A stretch of DNA of 64,000 nt from Methanosarcina sp. KYL-1 (GTDB lineage: Archaea; Halobacteriota; Methanosarcinia; Methanosarcinales; Methanosarcinaceae). The translations under genes were made by a program, and so were the position numbers. Shown here one piece after another: positions 9,514 to 18,430 of this stretch; the first letter of the stretch is position 1, and every line of letters starts with the position of its first letter. The DNA lies in contig NZ_VOUA01000016.1 in the NCBI RefSeq assembly GCF_024372725.1, positions 22,563-86,562 of the forward strand. Reading direction: 5' to 3'. The notes under the pieces were generated by a model. It was not told the origin of the DNA, did not search any database, and saw only the letters and a list, made by a program, of their open reading frames with translations.

Positions 9514-9846
9514 TCAGACAACCCCGAGGAAGTTCTTTAGCTCCTTTGTCCTCTCGGGAGGAAGCTTTTCGGCTACAACGGCTACAAATTCTTCGAGGTC
9601 TTCGTCCAGGGACTGGATGTCTTCTTTTCCTTCAAGGGCAAGCCCTACAAGATAGTCAAGTTCCTCCGGGTCCAGCCTTTCCAGCCGCTCCCTGAAGTCT
9701 TCCGGAGACTCGGCAAATTTGTGTGAGATGGGACGCAGGATGAAGGGGAAACGGTGTCCTGCTTCTCTGGAATAGGTTTCTCCTCCGGCTTCCGGGGCTA
9801 GCTTGTTGAAAATCTCAATGTCCTTTTTTGTAAATTCTCTTGGCAT
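9514..9846 (-). CDS. Small acidic conserved hypothetical protein
   Basis: 110 residues, strongly acidic, mostly helical, without signal peptide or membrane segment. It begins MPREFTKKDIEIFNKLAPEAGG, and the middle has SPEDFRERLERLDPEELDYLVGLALEG. I do not recognise a domain. Codon use agrees with its neighbours. It sits between the TIM-barrel gene and coaD, all on the same strand, so the three may be co-transcribed. A cytoplasmic role is all that can be inferred. Confidence 0.6.
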   Translation of the reverse strand: MPREFTKKDIEIFNKLAPEAGGETYSREAGHRFPFILRPISHKFAESPEDFRERLERLDPEELDYLVGLALEGKEDIQSLDEDLEEFVAVVAEKLPPERTKELKNFLGVV

Positions 9847-10007
9847 GCTAGCAGTTTATAACCCTATCCCGATTTATACTTGTTGAAAACCGTGAACATA
9901 TGAAAAAAGCGGTAATTGAATCAAGTGGCATCGGGAGAAAAGTGCCATCTGAAAAAGAGACATTTATTTAGAAAACGGCCTCCGGAAATACGGACTCCTT
10001 CTGCTAC

Positions 10008-10472
10008 TCACGGTTCTTTTTTTAACCTGCCGTGCCGGTCTATTTCCCCTTTTGCGATCCTCGTGGAGGAGATCGGGATCCCGTCTTCAGCCATCACATA
10101 TTCTACGTATGCGATTTCCAGGGGTTTTTTCCCTTTTTCTTCCCGGATGCTGTTGATCTTGAGGGCAACGGGATATGTCTCAGGGGAGACAACGATGTAA
10201 TCAAAGTCGTCTTCAAGGGTGGGGCCGTAAGGATCGTTCAGTTTGGTAATCTCATATTTTTCTGCCGTGATTCCCATTTTTTCTATGCACGCCAGCAGGC
10301 GGGACCTTCTGGTTTCATAATCGTCAACATTGTGGTTTTTGCGTAGCATCTCATCCGAGGTGAGCCCTATGTAGACTTTCTCATCCCCGGCTACCTCAAA
10401 TGCTTTCTCTATAAGTTTGGAATGTCCATCATGAAGATACTGAAAAGTACCGCCTACAGCAACCTTTGGCAT
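10008..10472 (-). CDS. coaD: Phosphopantetheine adenylyltransferase, archaeal type
   Basis: Transfers AMP from ATP to 4'-phosphopantetheine to give dephospho-CoA, the penultimate step of CoA synthesis. The protein (154 residues) is a nucleotidyltransferase with GGTFQYLHDGHSKLI, containing the archaeal version of the HxGH motif (HDGH), and the second nucleotide motif ISSTRI near the C-terminus. The length and the sequence VYIGLTSDEMLRKNHNVDDYETR fit the archaeal COG1019 family. The ATG at 10472 is the natural start, since the first residues form the beta strand of the fold. It is transcribed toward the small acidic gene. Confidence 0.92.
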   Translation of the reverse strand: MPKVAVGGTFQYLHDGHSKLIEKAFEVAGDEKVYIGLTSDEMLRKNHNVDDYETRRSRLLACIEKMGITAEKYEITKLNDPYGPTLEDDFDYIVVSPETYPVALKINSIREEKGKKPLEIAYVEYVMAEDGIPISSTRIAKGEIDRHGRLKKEP

Positions 10473-10883
10473 GATGGGTGATACTATATCAAGTAAAAAG
10501 AAGTTTTTGGTTTTTTTCAGTTTTTTAGAAGCATTTTCTTCTTTTTCTTCTTTTCAACTATCTCTCCGTGTGAAATATCTCCATGTGAAATATGCCTTAC
10601 TTTTTCCATGTTATTCTTTGTTTTTCCATTTTGTTCCCGTTCTGTTCCCGTTCTGTTCCCGTTTTGTTCCTGTTATTTCCTGTTATTTCCTGTTATTTCC
10701 CGTTATTTCCCGTTATTTTTTCTTTTTCTTTTGTCATGCCTTTTCTGCCTCTTGATTGTGTTTCCAGGGTCTCGGTGAATACTTTCACCCCGCCCCCTCC
10801 AGCTTTATATACCTGCAAGACAATAGGGAAGCAACTGTTATGCACCTTATGCAAACATGTGCATCTTAACGGAGTTATCCTTA
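10473..10883. other. Divergent promoter region of coaD and radA, T-rich with repeats
   Basis: About 410 bp without a gene between coaD (leftward) and radA (rightward). A tandem array occupies the middle (see 10632-10720). A TATA-like CTTTATATACC near 10802-10812 probably serves radA. Confidence 0.5.
10632..10720. repeat. Two adjoining short tandem arrays (11-bp and 10-bp units)
   Basis: About three and a half units of TGTTCCCGTTC (from 10632) pass directly into five units of (T/C)GTTATTTCC (10671-10720), the last degenerate. The two units share TGTT and a CC end, so one may have arisen from the other by slippage. Confidence 0.8.
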
Positions 10884-11861
10884 ATGAGCGAAATAGCACT
10901 GGAAGAGTTGCCCGGAGTTGGCCCTGCAACTGCAGAAAAACTCAAGGAAGCCGGATTTAACACTGTCGAGGCGGTGGCGGTAGCCTCCCCTGCCGAACTT
11001 GCAACAACAGCCGAAATCGGGGAGTCGACGGCTGCAAAGATCATTAATGCCGCAAGACAGGCTGCTGACATCGGAGGTTTTGAGACGGGGGATGTCGTGC
11101 TGGAAAGGCGGAAATTGGTGGGGAAACTGACCACCGGCTGTACGGAATTTAACGAAATGATGGGTGGGGGCATCGAGACCCAGGCCATTACCGAACTTTA
11201 CGGTGAATTCGGTTCAGGAAAGACCCAGCTGGCCCACCAGTTTGCCGTGAATGTCCAGATGGACAGGGAACACGGGGGCTTAAACGGCTCAGTCATCATC
11301 ATTGACACCGAAAATACCTTCAGGCCGGAAAGAATCACCCAGATGGTACAGGGCCTGGCCGATAAATACGGTATGGAACTGAACCCCGAAGAATTCCTGC
11401 AGAACATTCACGTGGCAAGGGCATACAATTCCAACCACCAGATGCTGCTAGTAGACTCTGCAACGGACCTGGCAAACGAACTCAAGGACTCGGAAAAACC
11501 CGTTCGTTTGCTGATCGTAGACTCCCTCATGGCTCATTTCAGGGCGGAGTACGTGGGACGTGGCACCCTTGCAGACAGGCAGCAGAAGCTCAACAAGCAC
11601 ATGCACGGCCTGCTCCGTTTCGGAGACCTTTTCAACTCCTGTGTGGTCGTTACAAACCAGGTCATGGCAAAGCCCGATGCCTTCTTCGGAGACCCGACCA
11701 AGCCCGTCGGAGGGCACATAGTGGGGCACACCGCAACCTTCAGGCTTTATCTCAGGAAGTCCAAAGGGGAAAAGAGGATCATCCGCCTGGTGGACTCTCC
11801 CAACCTTCCCGAAGGGGAAGCCATTGTAGCCGTCACAACCGCAGGGCTCATGGACCAGTAA
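10884..11861 (+). CDS. radA: DNA repair and recombination protein RadA
   Basis: Archaeal RecA/Rad51 recombinase forming filaments on single-stranded DNA for strand exchange. The start at 10884 gives [20 protein letters not shown] with GGAG 10 bp upstream; an ATG 27 bp earlier is in frame but lacks a site. Residues 1-65 form the helix-hairpin-helix domain. The ATPase core has Walker [10 protein letters not shown] (about 107-115), Walker [21 protein letters not shown] and the loop [20 protein letters not shown]. At 325 residues it is full length. The phosphoglycolate phosphatase gene follows 77 bp later. Confidence 0.96.
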   Translation: MSEIALEELPGVGPATAEKLKEAGFNTVEAVAVASPAELATTAEIGESTAAKIINAARQAADIGGFETGDVVLERRKLVGKLTTGCTEFNEMMGGGIETQAITELYGEFGSGKTQLAHQFAVNVQMDREHGGLNGSVIIIDTENTFRPERITQMVQGLADKYGMELNPEEFLQNIHVARAYNSNHQMLLVDSATDLANELKDSEKPVRLLIVDSLMAHFRAEYVGRGTLADRQQKLNKHMHGLLRFGDLFNSCVVVTNQVMAKPDAFFGDPTKPVGGHIVGHTATFRLYLRKSKGEKRIIRLVDSPNLPEGEAIVAVTTAGLMDQ

Positions 11862-11938
11862 AAAATTAATTTCCAGTTGAAAATTTGAATATTTGGAACG
11901 GGGAAACATTTTATTTCTCCCCGTTCTATCTCTTTTCA

Positions 11939-12619
11939 ATGAAATTCAAAGCTATTGTTGTTGACATAGACGGGACGATCACCTGCGAAGCCAGGGAACT
12001 CCACCTGGGGGCTGTCAGGAAGATCCGTGCCCTCAAAGTCCCTGTGGTCCTTGCAACAGGAAATATTTTATGTTATGCGCGGACTGCCTCAAAGCTTATC
12101 GGCCTGGAAGGAGCCGTGATTGCCGAAAACGGAGGGGCTGTTACAGTCCGCTACGACTTGAACGGGGCCTTCGAAGAAAGCCTTGAAGAATGCGAAAAAG
12201 CGTATTCTTTTCTTTCCGAACATTTCAAGCTCACAAAACTTGACCCCTTCTACCGGAAAACCGAGATAGCCCTCAGGCGGGATTTTGACCTTGAAAAAGC
12301 CAGGGGTCTCCTGGAAACCCAGCCTCTTGATGTGGAAATCATCGATACCAAGTATGCAATCCATATCAAAAGCAGGAAAATAAATAAGGGCACCGGCCTG
12401 GTAAAAATTGCAGGGATGATGGGGCTTGAGCCGAAAGACTTTGTAGCTATAGGTGACTCCGCAAACGATGTTGAGATGCTTGAAGCTGCGGGTTTTGGAA
12501 TTGCCGTCGGGAACGGGGATGAAGATATAAAAAAGGTTGCTGATTATGTTACAAAAGCAGGATTCGGGGAAGGGGCAGTGGAAGCCTTTGAATTCCTGGA
12601 GTCTAAGGAATGGATTTAA
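11939..12619 (+). CDS. pgp: Phosphoglycolate phosphatase, archaeal HAD family
   Basis: HAD hydrolase of the Cof/SPP type (226 residues) matching archaeal phosphoglycolate phosphatase, which clears 2-phosphoglycolate made in DNA-end repair. Motif I is VVDIDGTIT (nucleophile and acid Asp), motif II VLATGN, motif III Lys in INKGTGLVKI and motif IV AIGDSANDVEMLEAAGFGIAVGNG. The ATG at 11939 is chosen because the HAD motif starts a few residues in; translation from an upstream codon at 11885 would add a hydrophobic leader without support. No ribosome site is visible, so the mRNA may be leaderless. The neighbour radA makes a repair role attractive, but this is inference. Confidence 0.88.
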   Translation: MKFKAIVVDIDGTITCEARELHLGAVRKIRALKVPVVLATGNILCYARTASKLIGLEGAVIAENGGAVTVRYDLNGAFEESLEECEKAYSFLSEHFKLTKLDPFYRKTEIALRRDFDLEKARGLLETQPLDVEIIDTKYAIHIKSRKINKGTGLVKIAGMMGLEPKDFVAIGDSANDVEMLEAAGFGIAVGNGDEDIKKVADYVTKAGFGEGAVEAFEFLESKEWI

Positions 12620-12672
12620 AAATAGTTTCAAAAATAGTTTCAAAAATAGTTTCAAAAATAGTTTCAAAAATA
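12618..12672. repeat. 12-bp tandem repeat AAAAATAGTTTC
   Basis: Four full units and a partial fifth follow directly after the phosphatase stop codon. Being AT-rich, they may mark the transcript end, but no clear T-run terminator is seen on this strand. Confidence 0.85.
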
Positions 12673-12758
12673 ATTAAATTTGATGGACGGCACTGCCTTG
12701 AATTCGCAATTGCCGGGCGTTCTACTCAAAAAAATATTTAATTTGCCTCCAAGTACAG

Positions 12759-13283
12759 TTATTCTTTATTTACGTTTTTAAGAATGCTTTGTACAAATTC
12801 ATGCTTTGCATTTACGTAAGCTGTAATATCAGTTCTAAACTGTTCAGCCAATCTAATTTTGAGTTCTCCGTAAGTTTTCACGGCTTCCGGATGATTCCTT
12901 AAATAATCACGGAAAGCAATATGCTCAAGATGCCCTTTACCATTCTTTGGACATACATACATGTGATACGGCAGAAATTCGTCTATAAAGGTTCTTTTGA
13001 AAGCTTCTCTGCCTTCAACACCTAAATTTCCTTCATGTTCAAACCCAATTTCTGAAAGCCTGTCTTTCACAGCGGGAAAAACATCATACGAATCAATGAC
13101 TACATCAATATCAATGATAGGTTTTGAAGCAAGACCTTCAATCGCCGTGCTCCCAACATGATCGATATTGATTATAAGGTCTCCGACACAGTCAGAAATC
13201 ATTGCTTTTATTTTCGAAAATTCATTTTTCCAATCGGGATCGTATGGTACAACTCTTACAATACCTTTCATTTTCACATCCAT
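12759..13283 (-). CDS. GrpB family (UPF0157) nucleotidyltransferase-like protein
   Basis: 174 residues with the GrpB pattern: VRVVPYDPDWKNEFSKIK at the start, then DHVGSTAIEGLASKPIIDIDV, where the Gly-Ser and Asp-x-Asp belong to a nucleotidyltransferase fold, and PYHMYVCPKNG. An AGGAG site at 13292-13296 supports the ATG at 13283 over one seven codons earlier. The family is widespread and its function is not established; some members are fused to CoA kinases. It is AT-richer than its neighbours, which could indicate later acquisition. Confidence 0.85.
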   Translation of the reverse strand: MDVKMKGIVRVVPYDPDWKNEFSKIKAMISDCVGDLIINIDHVGSTAIEGLASKPIIDIDVVIDSYDVFPAVKDRLSEIGFEHEGNLGVEGREAFKRTFIDEFLPYHMYVCPKNGKGHLEHIAFRDYLRNHPEAVKTYGELKIRLAEQFRTDITAYVNAKHEFVQSILKNVNKE

Positions 13284-13844
13284 ACTTATTGCTCCTAAAT
13301 GCAAAACAATAATGCTTCAAAACCCCTGCATAGCTGGTCCGCACCATGAACAGCGCGGCGGCCTGAATTATATATGGTAAACGGTTTTGCATTCTCGATG
13401 CCCCTGAGCCTTAAGGCGATAACAGTGGCTTACATTTTATTTGAAATCTCAGGTCCTGATCCCGGGTCATGTTTTACTTTTGCTGGGGATGTGGCGCGCA
13501 TACCTCAAACTCCTTACTCCATGCGTCCGTAACAGAAAGTAGGTTTCATGTGAAGTTCTCTGCCTCAGGGCGTAGAGTTAGCTATGGGGACCAGCCCTCA
13601 TAAATATCTAATTATATTTGCCATAAGCACCATTCCAACTGCCAGCTATTGTATCATGCATCGAACTATCCAGCGGTTTTGAATTTGCGAAATCATTTCA
13701 GGATACAACAAAATTTCAGGATACAACAAACATAGAATAGCACGAATTAAAAGAAAAGTCCCTCTAGGCTGAAAGAAATATGGAATGAAAAAGAAAACAA
13801 GATATGAAAGGAAAGGAGATCACTTTCCTTTCTTTCCGGTTCAA
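13284..13844. other. Intergenic region, possible decayed element
   Basis: No open gene in about 560 bp. GC content is locally higher than in usual spacers (13320-13600), with an imperfect hairpin around CTCTGCC (13557-13576). An 18-bp direct repeat based on AAATTTCAGGATACAACA ends near 13730. It may be a relic of a mobile element or an old gene, but no residue pattern could be assigned. Confidence 0.35.
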
Positions 13845-14099
13845 TTATGCCCTGGCTTTCATCTTGTCAATGATGATATAGTCCTTGATGGCACTCACGG
13901 AATCGAAGGGCAGGAGTATATAAGTATCCTCTTTTTTGTATCTTGAGATGTCGAGGTTAACATTCGGGGTTACCATCAGGTCAATGATGCGTCCGCCTTT
14001 GATTTCCACTACAATGTTGCTCAGTGTTCCTATCTCCGTTCCGTCTGTGGCCATCACCTGCTTGTTGAAGAGAAGGTTCCTTGCAAATATTTTCGACAT
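13845..14099 (-). CDS. PRC-barrel domain protein
   Basis: A stand-alone 84-residue PRC-barrel. It starts MSKIFARNLLFNKQVMATDG, followed by the barrel pattern GTEIGTLSNIVVEIKGGRIIDLMV and ILLPFDSVSAIKDYIIID. Archaeal single-domain PRC-barrel proteins are common; recent work links some to the archaeal cell-division machinery (CdpB-type), but Methanosarcina has several and this one could as well serve RNA or membrane functions. It lies after CDC48 in the leftward direction, with about 130 bp between. Confidence 0.85.
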   Translation of the reverse strand: MSKIFARNLLFNKQVMATDGTEIGTLSNIVVEIKGGRIIDLMVTPNVNLDISRYKKEDTYILLPFDSVSAIKDYIIIDKMKARA

Positions 14100-14232
14100 T
14101 TTTATCGTTTCTCCGTCCTCGGTATAATGCGGGCTTGAATAACGCGGGCTTTTTCCACTCTTAAAGATTTGTTTCTTCTTTAAATAGATTTTTTAAAGAC
14201 TTTTTCCTTTTAAGAGTTACTCCTTTAAATTC

Positions 14233-16560
14233 TTACCTGTATCCTATATAAGCACTTGGTTCGGCAGGCTTCTGTCCACCCTTGAACTGCTCTTCTATCT
14301 TCTGGTAGAACTGGGTTATGTTTTCGGTGAGAGTGGGCTTAACCTTTTTCAGGGCTTCCCTGAAGTGCCTCATCTCTATCTTCTCCACGTCGAAGTTCTC
14401 CCGAAGAGCCAGCATCACAGCTTCCCTGCAGATGGACTCAATATCGGCACCCACATACCCTTCAGTTATATTTGCAAGGTTTTCAAGGTCAACGTCTTCG
14501 GCCAGAGGTGTGCCCTTTGTATGGATCCTGAAGATCCTGATCCTGCCCGTGCGGTCAGGGGCACCTACAAAGACCAGCCGGTCAAAGCGGCCGGGCCGGA
14601 TGATTGCGGGGTCCAGGAGGTTAGGGCGGTTTGTTGCGGCAATAACCACCACGTCCTTGAGGGTCTCCAGGCCGTCCATCTCGGTCAGGAGCTGGTTCAG
14701 CACTCTCTCCGAAGTCCTGCTGTCCCCGGATTCCATTCCGGGCATGGAGGCAATGGAGTCTATTTCATCAAAGAAAATCACACATGGGGCAACCTGCCGG
14801 GCTCTCTTGAAAGTTTCGCGGATTGCTTTTTCCGACTCACCCAGCCATTTCGAGAACATCTCGGGCCCCTTGACGCTGATGAAGTTGGCGTTGCACTCCC
14901 TGGCTACAGCCTGGGCTATCAGGGTCTTTCCCGTCCCTGGCGGGCCGTAGAGCAGGATTCCCTTTGGGGCTTTTATGCCCATCTGCATGAACTTCTCAGG
15001 CCTCTTTATGGGCCATTCCACGGATTCGATGATCGCCTGCTTTGCTTCTTCAAGGCCTCCCACGTCTCCCCAGCCTACGGAGGGCATCTCCACATAGATC
15101 TCTCTCAGGGCCGAAGGCTCGGTTTCCATAAGGGCATCTTCAAAGTTCTTCTTGCTTACCGTGATCTTCTCAAGCCTTTCAGGAGGGATGGCTTCCTTTT
15201 CCAGGTCCAGGTCAGGCAGGTTTTCCCTGAGGCAGCGCATGGCAGCTTCCTGTACGAGGGCGAGCAGGTCTGCACCCACAAAGCCCTGGGTCCGCTCTGC
15301 CAGGTCCATCAGGTACCTATTCTCTTTCTCTTTCTTTTCCCTTGCAGCTTCCTCGGCTTCAACTTCGGTTTCTGCAACTTCAGCAGCTCCGGGTTCTTCG
15401 TCCCTTTCCATGGGCATGCCGCGGGTGTGGATCTGCAGGATCTCATACCTGTCTTTTGTGTCAGGGACTCCGATATGGATTTCCCTGTCAAAGCGGCCTG
15501 GTCTCCGAAGCGCGGGGTCGATGGCGTCCACACGGTTCGTGGCCCCGATCACAACCACCTGCCCTCTTTCTTCCATTCCGTCCATAAGGGTCAGGAGCTG
15601 GGCAACAACGCGCCTTTCTACTTCCCCTGTCACATTTTCCCTCTTTGGGGCAATGGAATCGATTTCGTCGATGAAAATGACCGAAGGAGCTTCCTGGGTA
15701 GCCTCTTCAAAAATTTTCCGAAGCCTTTCCTCGCTTTCCCCGTAGAACTTCCCTACAATTTCGGGGCCTGCAATGTAGTGGAAACTTGCTCCGGTTTCGT
15801 TGGCAACGGCTTTTGCTATCAGGGTCTTTCCGGTGCCCGGTGGGCCGTAGAGGATGACCCCCTTAGGAGGCTCAATGTTCAGGTGGCGGAAGAGCTCCGG
15901 GTGTTTTATGGGCAGCTCTATCATTTCCCTTACGCGCACGATCTCCTGGCCAAGGCCCCCTATGTCTTCATAGGTGACGCCCCTGGCTACTTTTTCGTAG
16001 CCCTGGACCGGCTTTTTACGGAGTTCAATAGCCGTGGATTCGGTTATCAGGACAATGGTGTTCGTCGGATCGGTCTCGACTGCGACCAGCGGGATCACCT
16101 GACTTGTGGTCAGGGACTCCGTCATGGGCTGCGCCATTGAATTGATTATCGGGATGATATCCCCCTTAAAAACGGGCCTTTTCAGGATATGCCGCTTTAT
16201 AATCTCGTTTGCGTGTTCCCCGAACTGAAGCTCAGGCCCCCCGGCCTGGGTCATGCTCTCAGGAAGCGCCAGGATGAGCTTTTTTGCCTCAGGTGCTTCC
16301 ACTTTTTTGATACTGACCCTCTCTCCGATGGAGACTCCGGCATTCTGCCGGATGAAGTTGTCAATCCGTACGATTCCCTGTTCCCAGTCCTGCCGGTCTG
16401 CTCTCCAGACTTTTGCGGTGGTCTTTTTCTTTCCCCTGATCTCCACAATATCGCCAGGCGAGAGCTGAAGTTTCAGCAGCGCTGTCGGATCAAGCCGTAT
16501 GATTCCTCTGCCAAGGTCAATAGGATATGCCTTTTCAACCTTCAACTGTATTTCGTCCAT
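14233..16560 (-). CDS. CDC48/VAT family AAA ATPase
   Basis: Hexameric unfoldase of 775 residues that extracts and unfolds proteins, probably feeding the proteasome. The N-domain covers about 1-185 (double-psi barrel, KVEKAYPIDLGRGIIRLDP). D1 has Walker A GPPGTGKT at 239-246, Walker B VIFIDEIDSIAPKR and GATNRVDAIDPALRRPGRFDREI. D2 repeats GPPGTGKT, VIFFDEIDSIA and AATNRPNLLDPAIIRPGRFDRL. A charged insertion of about 30 residues (EVAETEVEAEEAAREKKEKENRY) sits in the C-terminal part of D1, which is not usual in the shorter family members. The C-terminal tail ends in aromatic YIGYR, resembling the proteasome-docking HbYX idea only loosely. The gene is monocistronic. Confidence 0.95.
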   Translation of the reverse strand: MDEIQLKVEKAYPIDLGRGIIRLDPTALLKLQLSPGDIVEIRGKKKTTAKVWRADRQDWEQGIVRIDNFIRQNAGVSIGERVSIKKVEAPEAKKLILALPESMTQAGGPELQFGEHANEIIKRHILKRPVFKGDIIPIINSMAQPMTESLTTSQVIPLVAVETDPTNTIVLITESTAIELRKKPVQGYEKVARGVTYEDIGGLGQEIVRVREMIELPIKHPELFRHLNIEPPKGVILYGPPGTGKTLIAKAVANETGASFHYIAGPEIVGKFYGESEERLRKIFEEATQEAPSVIFIDEIDSIAPKRENVTGEVERRVVAQLLTLMDGMEERGQVVVIGATNRVDAIDPALRRPGRFDREIHIGVPDTKDRYEILQIHTRGMPMERDEEPGAAEVAETEVEAEEAAREKKEKENRYLMDLAERTQGFVGADLLALVQEAAMRCLRENLPDLDLEKEAIPPERLEKITVSKKNFEDALMETEPSALREIYVEMPSVGWGDVGGLEEAKQAIIESVEWPIKRPEKFMQMGIKAPKGILLYGPPGTGKTLIAQAVARECNANFISVKGPEMFSKWLGESEKAIRETFKRARQVAPCVIFFDEIDSIASMPGMESGDSRTSERVLNQLLTEMDGLETLKDVVVIAATNRPNLLDPAIIRPGRFDRLVFVGAPDRTGRIRIFRIHTKGTPLAEDVDLENLANITEGYVGADIESICREAVMLALRENFDVEKIEMRHFREALKKVKPTLTENITQFYQKIEEQFKGGQKPAEPSAYIGYR

Positions 16561-16933
16561 GGGTCATCCCGAAAATAGTTGTCTTTTTGATTGTAATTTT
16601 TATCTGGTAAGCCGTAAAATGAACGGTATCTAATAATTTTTCCTGAAATTCCCGGATTGCGAGATTCGGGCTCTATTTTGCTCTATTTGCTATCTATATT
16701 ATATGCTTCTTTTATTTCAAAGATACCTGTCACCGAATAAGGGTGCATATTTTATAATAAACGTGCTATATTTCCCCAATATATCCTCTATTTATTAAAT
16801 AAGTTTACCCTCCTTACGTTTTCCACGCAGGATTATTATATACGGCTTACGTACTACTATAAAATGGTTTTACAGCATCTGACTTTCATATATTTTTCAA
16901 CATATATTATCGCGAATCCAGGAATTTGAGAGC
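16561..16933. promoter_or_regulatory. Divergent promoter region of CDC48 and nadE
   Basis: AT-rich, 373 bp. A TATA-like ACATATATTA at about 16899-16908 lies 25-30 bp upstream of the nadE ATG, so nadE mRNA would have a very short leader or none. No gene is seen. Confidence 0.4.
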
Positions 16934-17704
16934 ATGGACCTTAAAAGAGCGCAGAATACGATTATTGATTTTATCCGGAATGAAGTAAACAAAGCAGGGT
17001 TAAGCGGAGCTGTGGTGGGCATCAGCGGGGGCATCGACTCCGCCCTTACCGCGACCCTTGCAGCAAAAGCCCTTGGGGCGGATAAGGTTCTGGGAATCCA
17101 TATGCCCGAATCCGGCCTTACTCCTGCCGCAGACATTGAAGATGCAAAAACCCTTGCAGACTGGCTCGGGATTGAGTTCAGGACAATTGATATCTCGGGG
17201 ATTATCCGGGCGTTCATGGATGCGGTCCCGGAAAGCGAATCTTCAGACAGGCTCTCAAGGGGAAACCTGAAGGCAAGGATCAGGATGTCGCTTCTTTATT
17301 TCCATGCAAACCAGCTGGACCGCATGGTAATGGGGACCGGAAACAAAACCGAGATCCTTCTGGGCTACTACACCAAGTATGGGGACGGGGGCGTCGACAC
17401 CGAGCCCATAGGAGGACTATATAAGACCGAGGTCTGGGAACTTTCCCGCAGCCTCGGAATCCCCGAGTCCATTATAAACAAAAAGCCCACCGCAGGGCTC
17501 TGGGCGGGGCAGACCGATGAAGCCGAACTTGGAATGCCTTACGTAACCGTTGATGAAGTCCTCAGGATGCTTGAAATGGACGCAAGTCCCCTGAGCATCA
17601 GGGAAGCCCTCCTCCTCTCCGAAGAGCAGCTCGTCTCGGTCCTGAAGCGCATTGAGAGAAACGAACATAAAAGGAAAGTTCCGCCAGTTCCTGAACTAGT
17701 ATGA
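16934..17704 (+). CDS. nadE: NH3-dependent NAD+ synthetase
   Basis: Makes NAD+ from nicotinate adenine dinucleotide, ATP and ammonia. The 256-residue protein lacks a glutaminase domain, so it is the ammonia type. The PP-loop is VVGISGGIDSALTATLAA (about 27-44). Also seen are LGIHMPESGL, RMSLLYFHANQLDRMVMGTGNKTEILLGYYTKYGDGG (dimer site) and the loop KKPTAGLWAGQTDEAELG, all standard family blocks. Start at ATG 16934. It is monocistronic and ends at a T-rich spacer. Confidence 0.96.
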   Translation: MDLKRAQNTIIDFIRNEVNKAGLSGAVVGISGGIDSALTATLAAKALGADKVLGIHMPESGLTPAADIEDAKTLADWLGIEFRTIDISGIIRAFMDAVPESESSDRLSRGNLKARIRMSLLYFHANQLDRMVMGTGNKTEILLGYYTKYGDGGVDTEPIGGLYKTEVWELSRSLGIPESIINKKPTAGLWAGQTDEAELGMPYVTVDEVLRMLEMDASPLSIREALLLSEEQLVSVLKRIERNEHKRKVPPVPELV

Positions 17705-18430
17705 GTTTTTTGATGAGTTCTTTTAAAGGGTGGCGGGCACAGTCATTCAGGTCCGCCTCTACTTCCTCTTACTCTCCCTTCAGGCCTGTTGTTCCTGTCA
17801 GGATATTCCCTACGCTTTTACTTTTTGTTCTTGAAACTTTTGTTCTTGAAACCTTTTGATCTTGAAACCTTTGTTCTTGAAACCTTTTGATCTGGACCTT
17901 TATCCCCACATTCCAGCTCATGCTTTGGTTTCTTTTTTGATTATTTTTTGACTTGACAATTTGATCCGAATATTTTTTTCAATTTTACAAATACTACTCT
18001 TGACCTTATTTAGATGATCTATTCTATTTAATTTCTAAATATTTGAATATTTATTATTTTTATAATTATTGAAACAAAATCATATATTTTATATATCCAG
18101 TGTCATAACTATTTGATAATACTTTGTAACTTATAAAACGTCTTTTCCATAAAATTGGTAAACCTGGTTTCCTGTTCCCTAACTATAGAGGCTCCCGGTT
18201 TCCTGTCTCTCCTGTTCGGGTCTGTTAATCTGTTGAAATAAAGAGGGGTTGACGTCATTTTGTTCCGGAATTTTCCATATCTGTGTAGCTTGTCCTCCTG
18301 CAGGCCTTGCTCTTTGTCCTGCTCATGGTCCTATTCTCATTCCGGGTTTTACGGGCAAGATTCATCAATTTACCTATCAATTCCATCATTTCTATCGTGG
18401 GTGTTGCGGGTGCTGTACACTACAGAAATA
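17705..18430. other. AT-rich spacer with a CTTGAAACCTTTT repeat
   Basis: No gene. An imperfect 15-bp repeat built on GTTCTTGAAACCTTTT occurs four times at about 17825-17893. The stretch 17940-18130 is very AT-rich and may hold promoters for the large surface-protein gene. Confidence 0.5.

Noticed and set aside
14365..16140. Long open frame (591 codons) on the plus strand
   Set aside because: It is the mirror of the CDC48 gene; composition is that of a shadow frame (Phe-, His- and Gly-rich without a pattern), while the minus strand has all AAA motifs.
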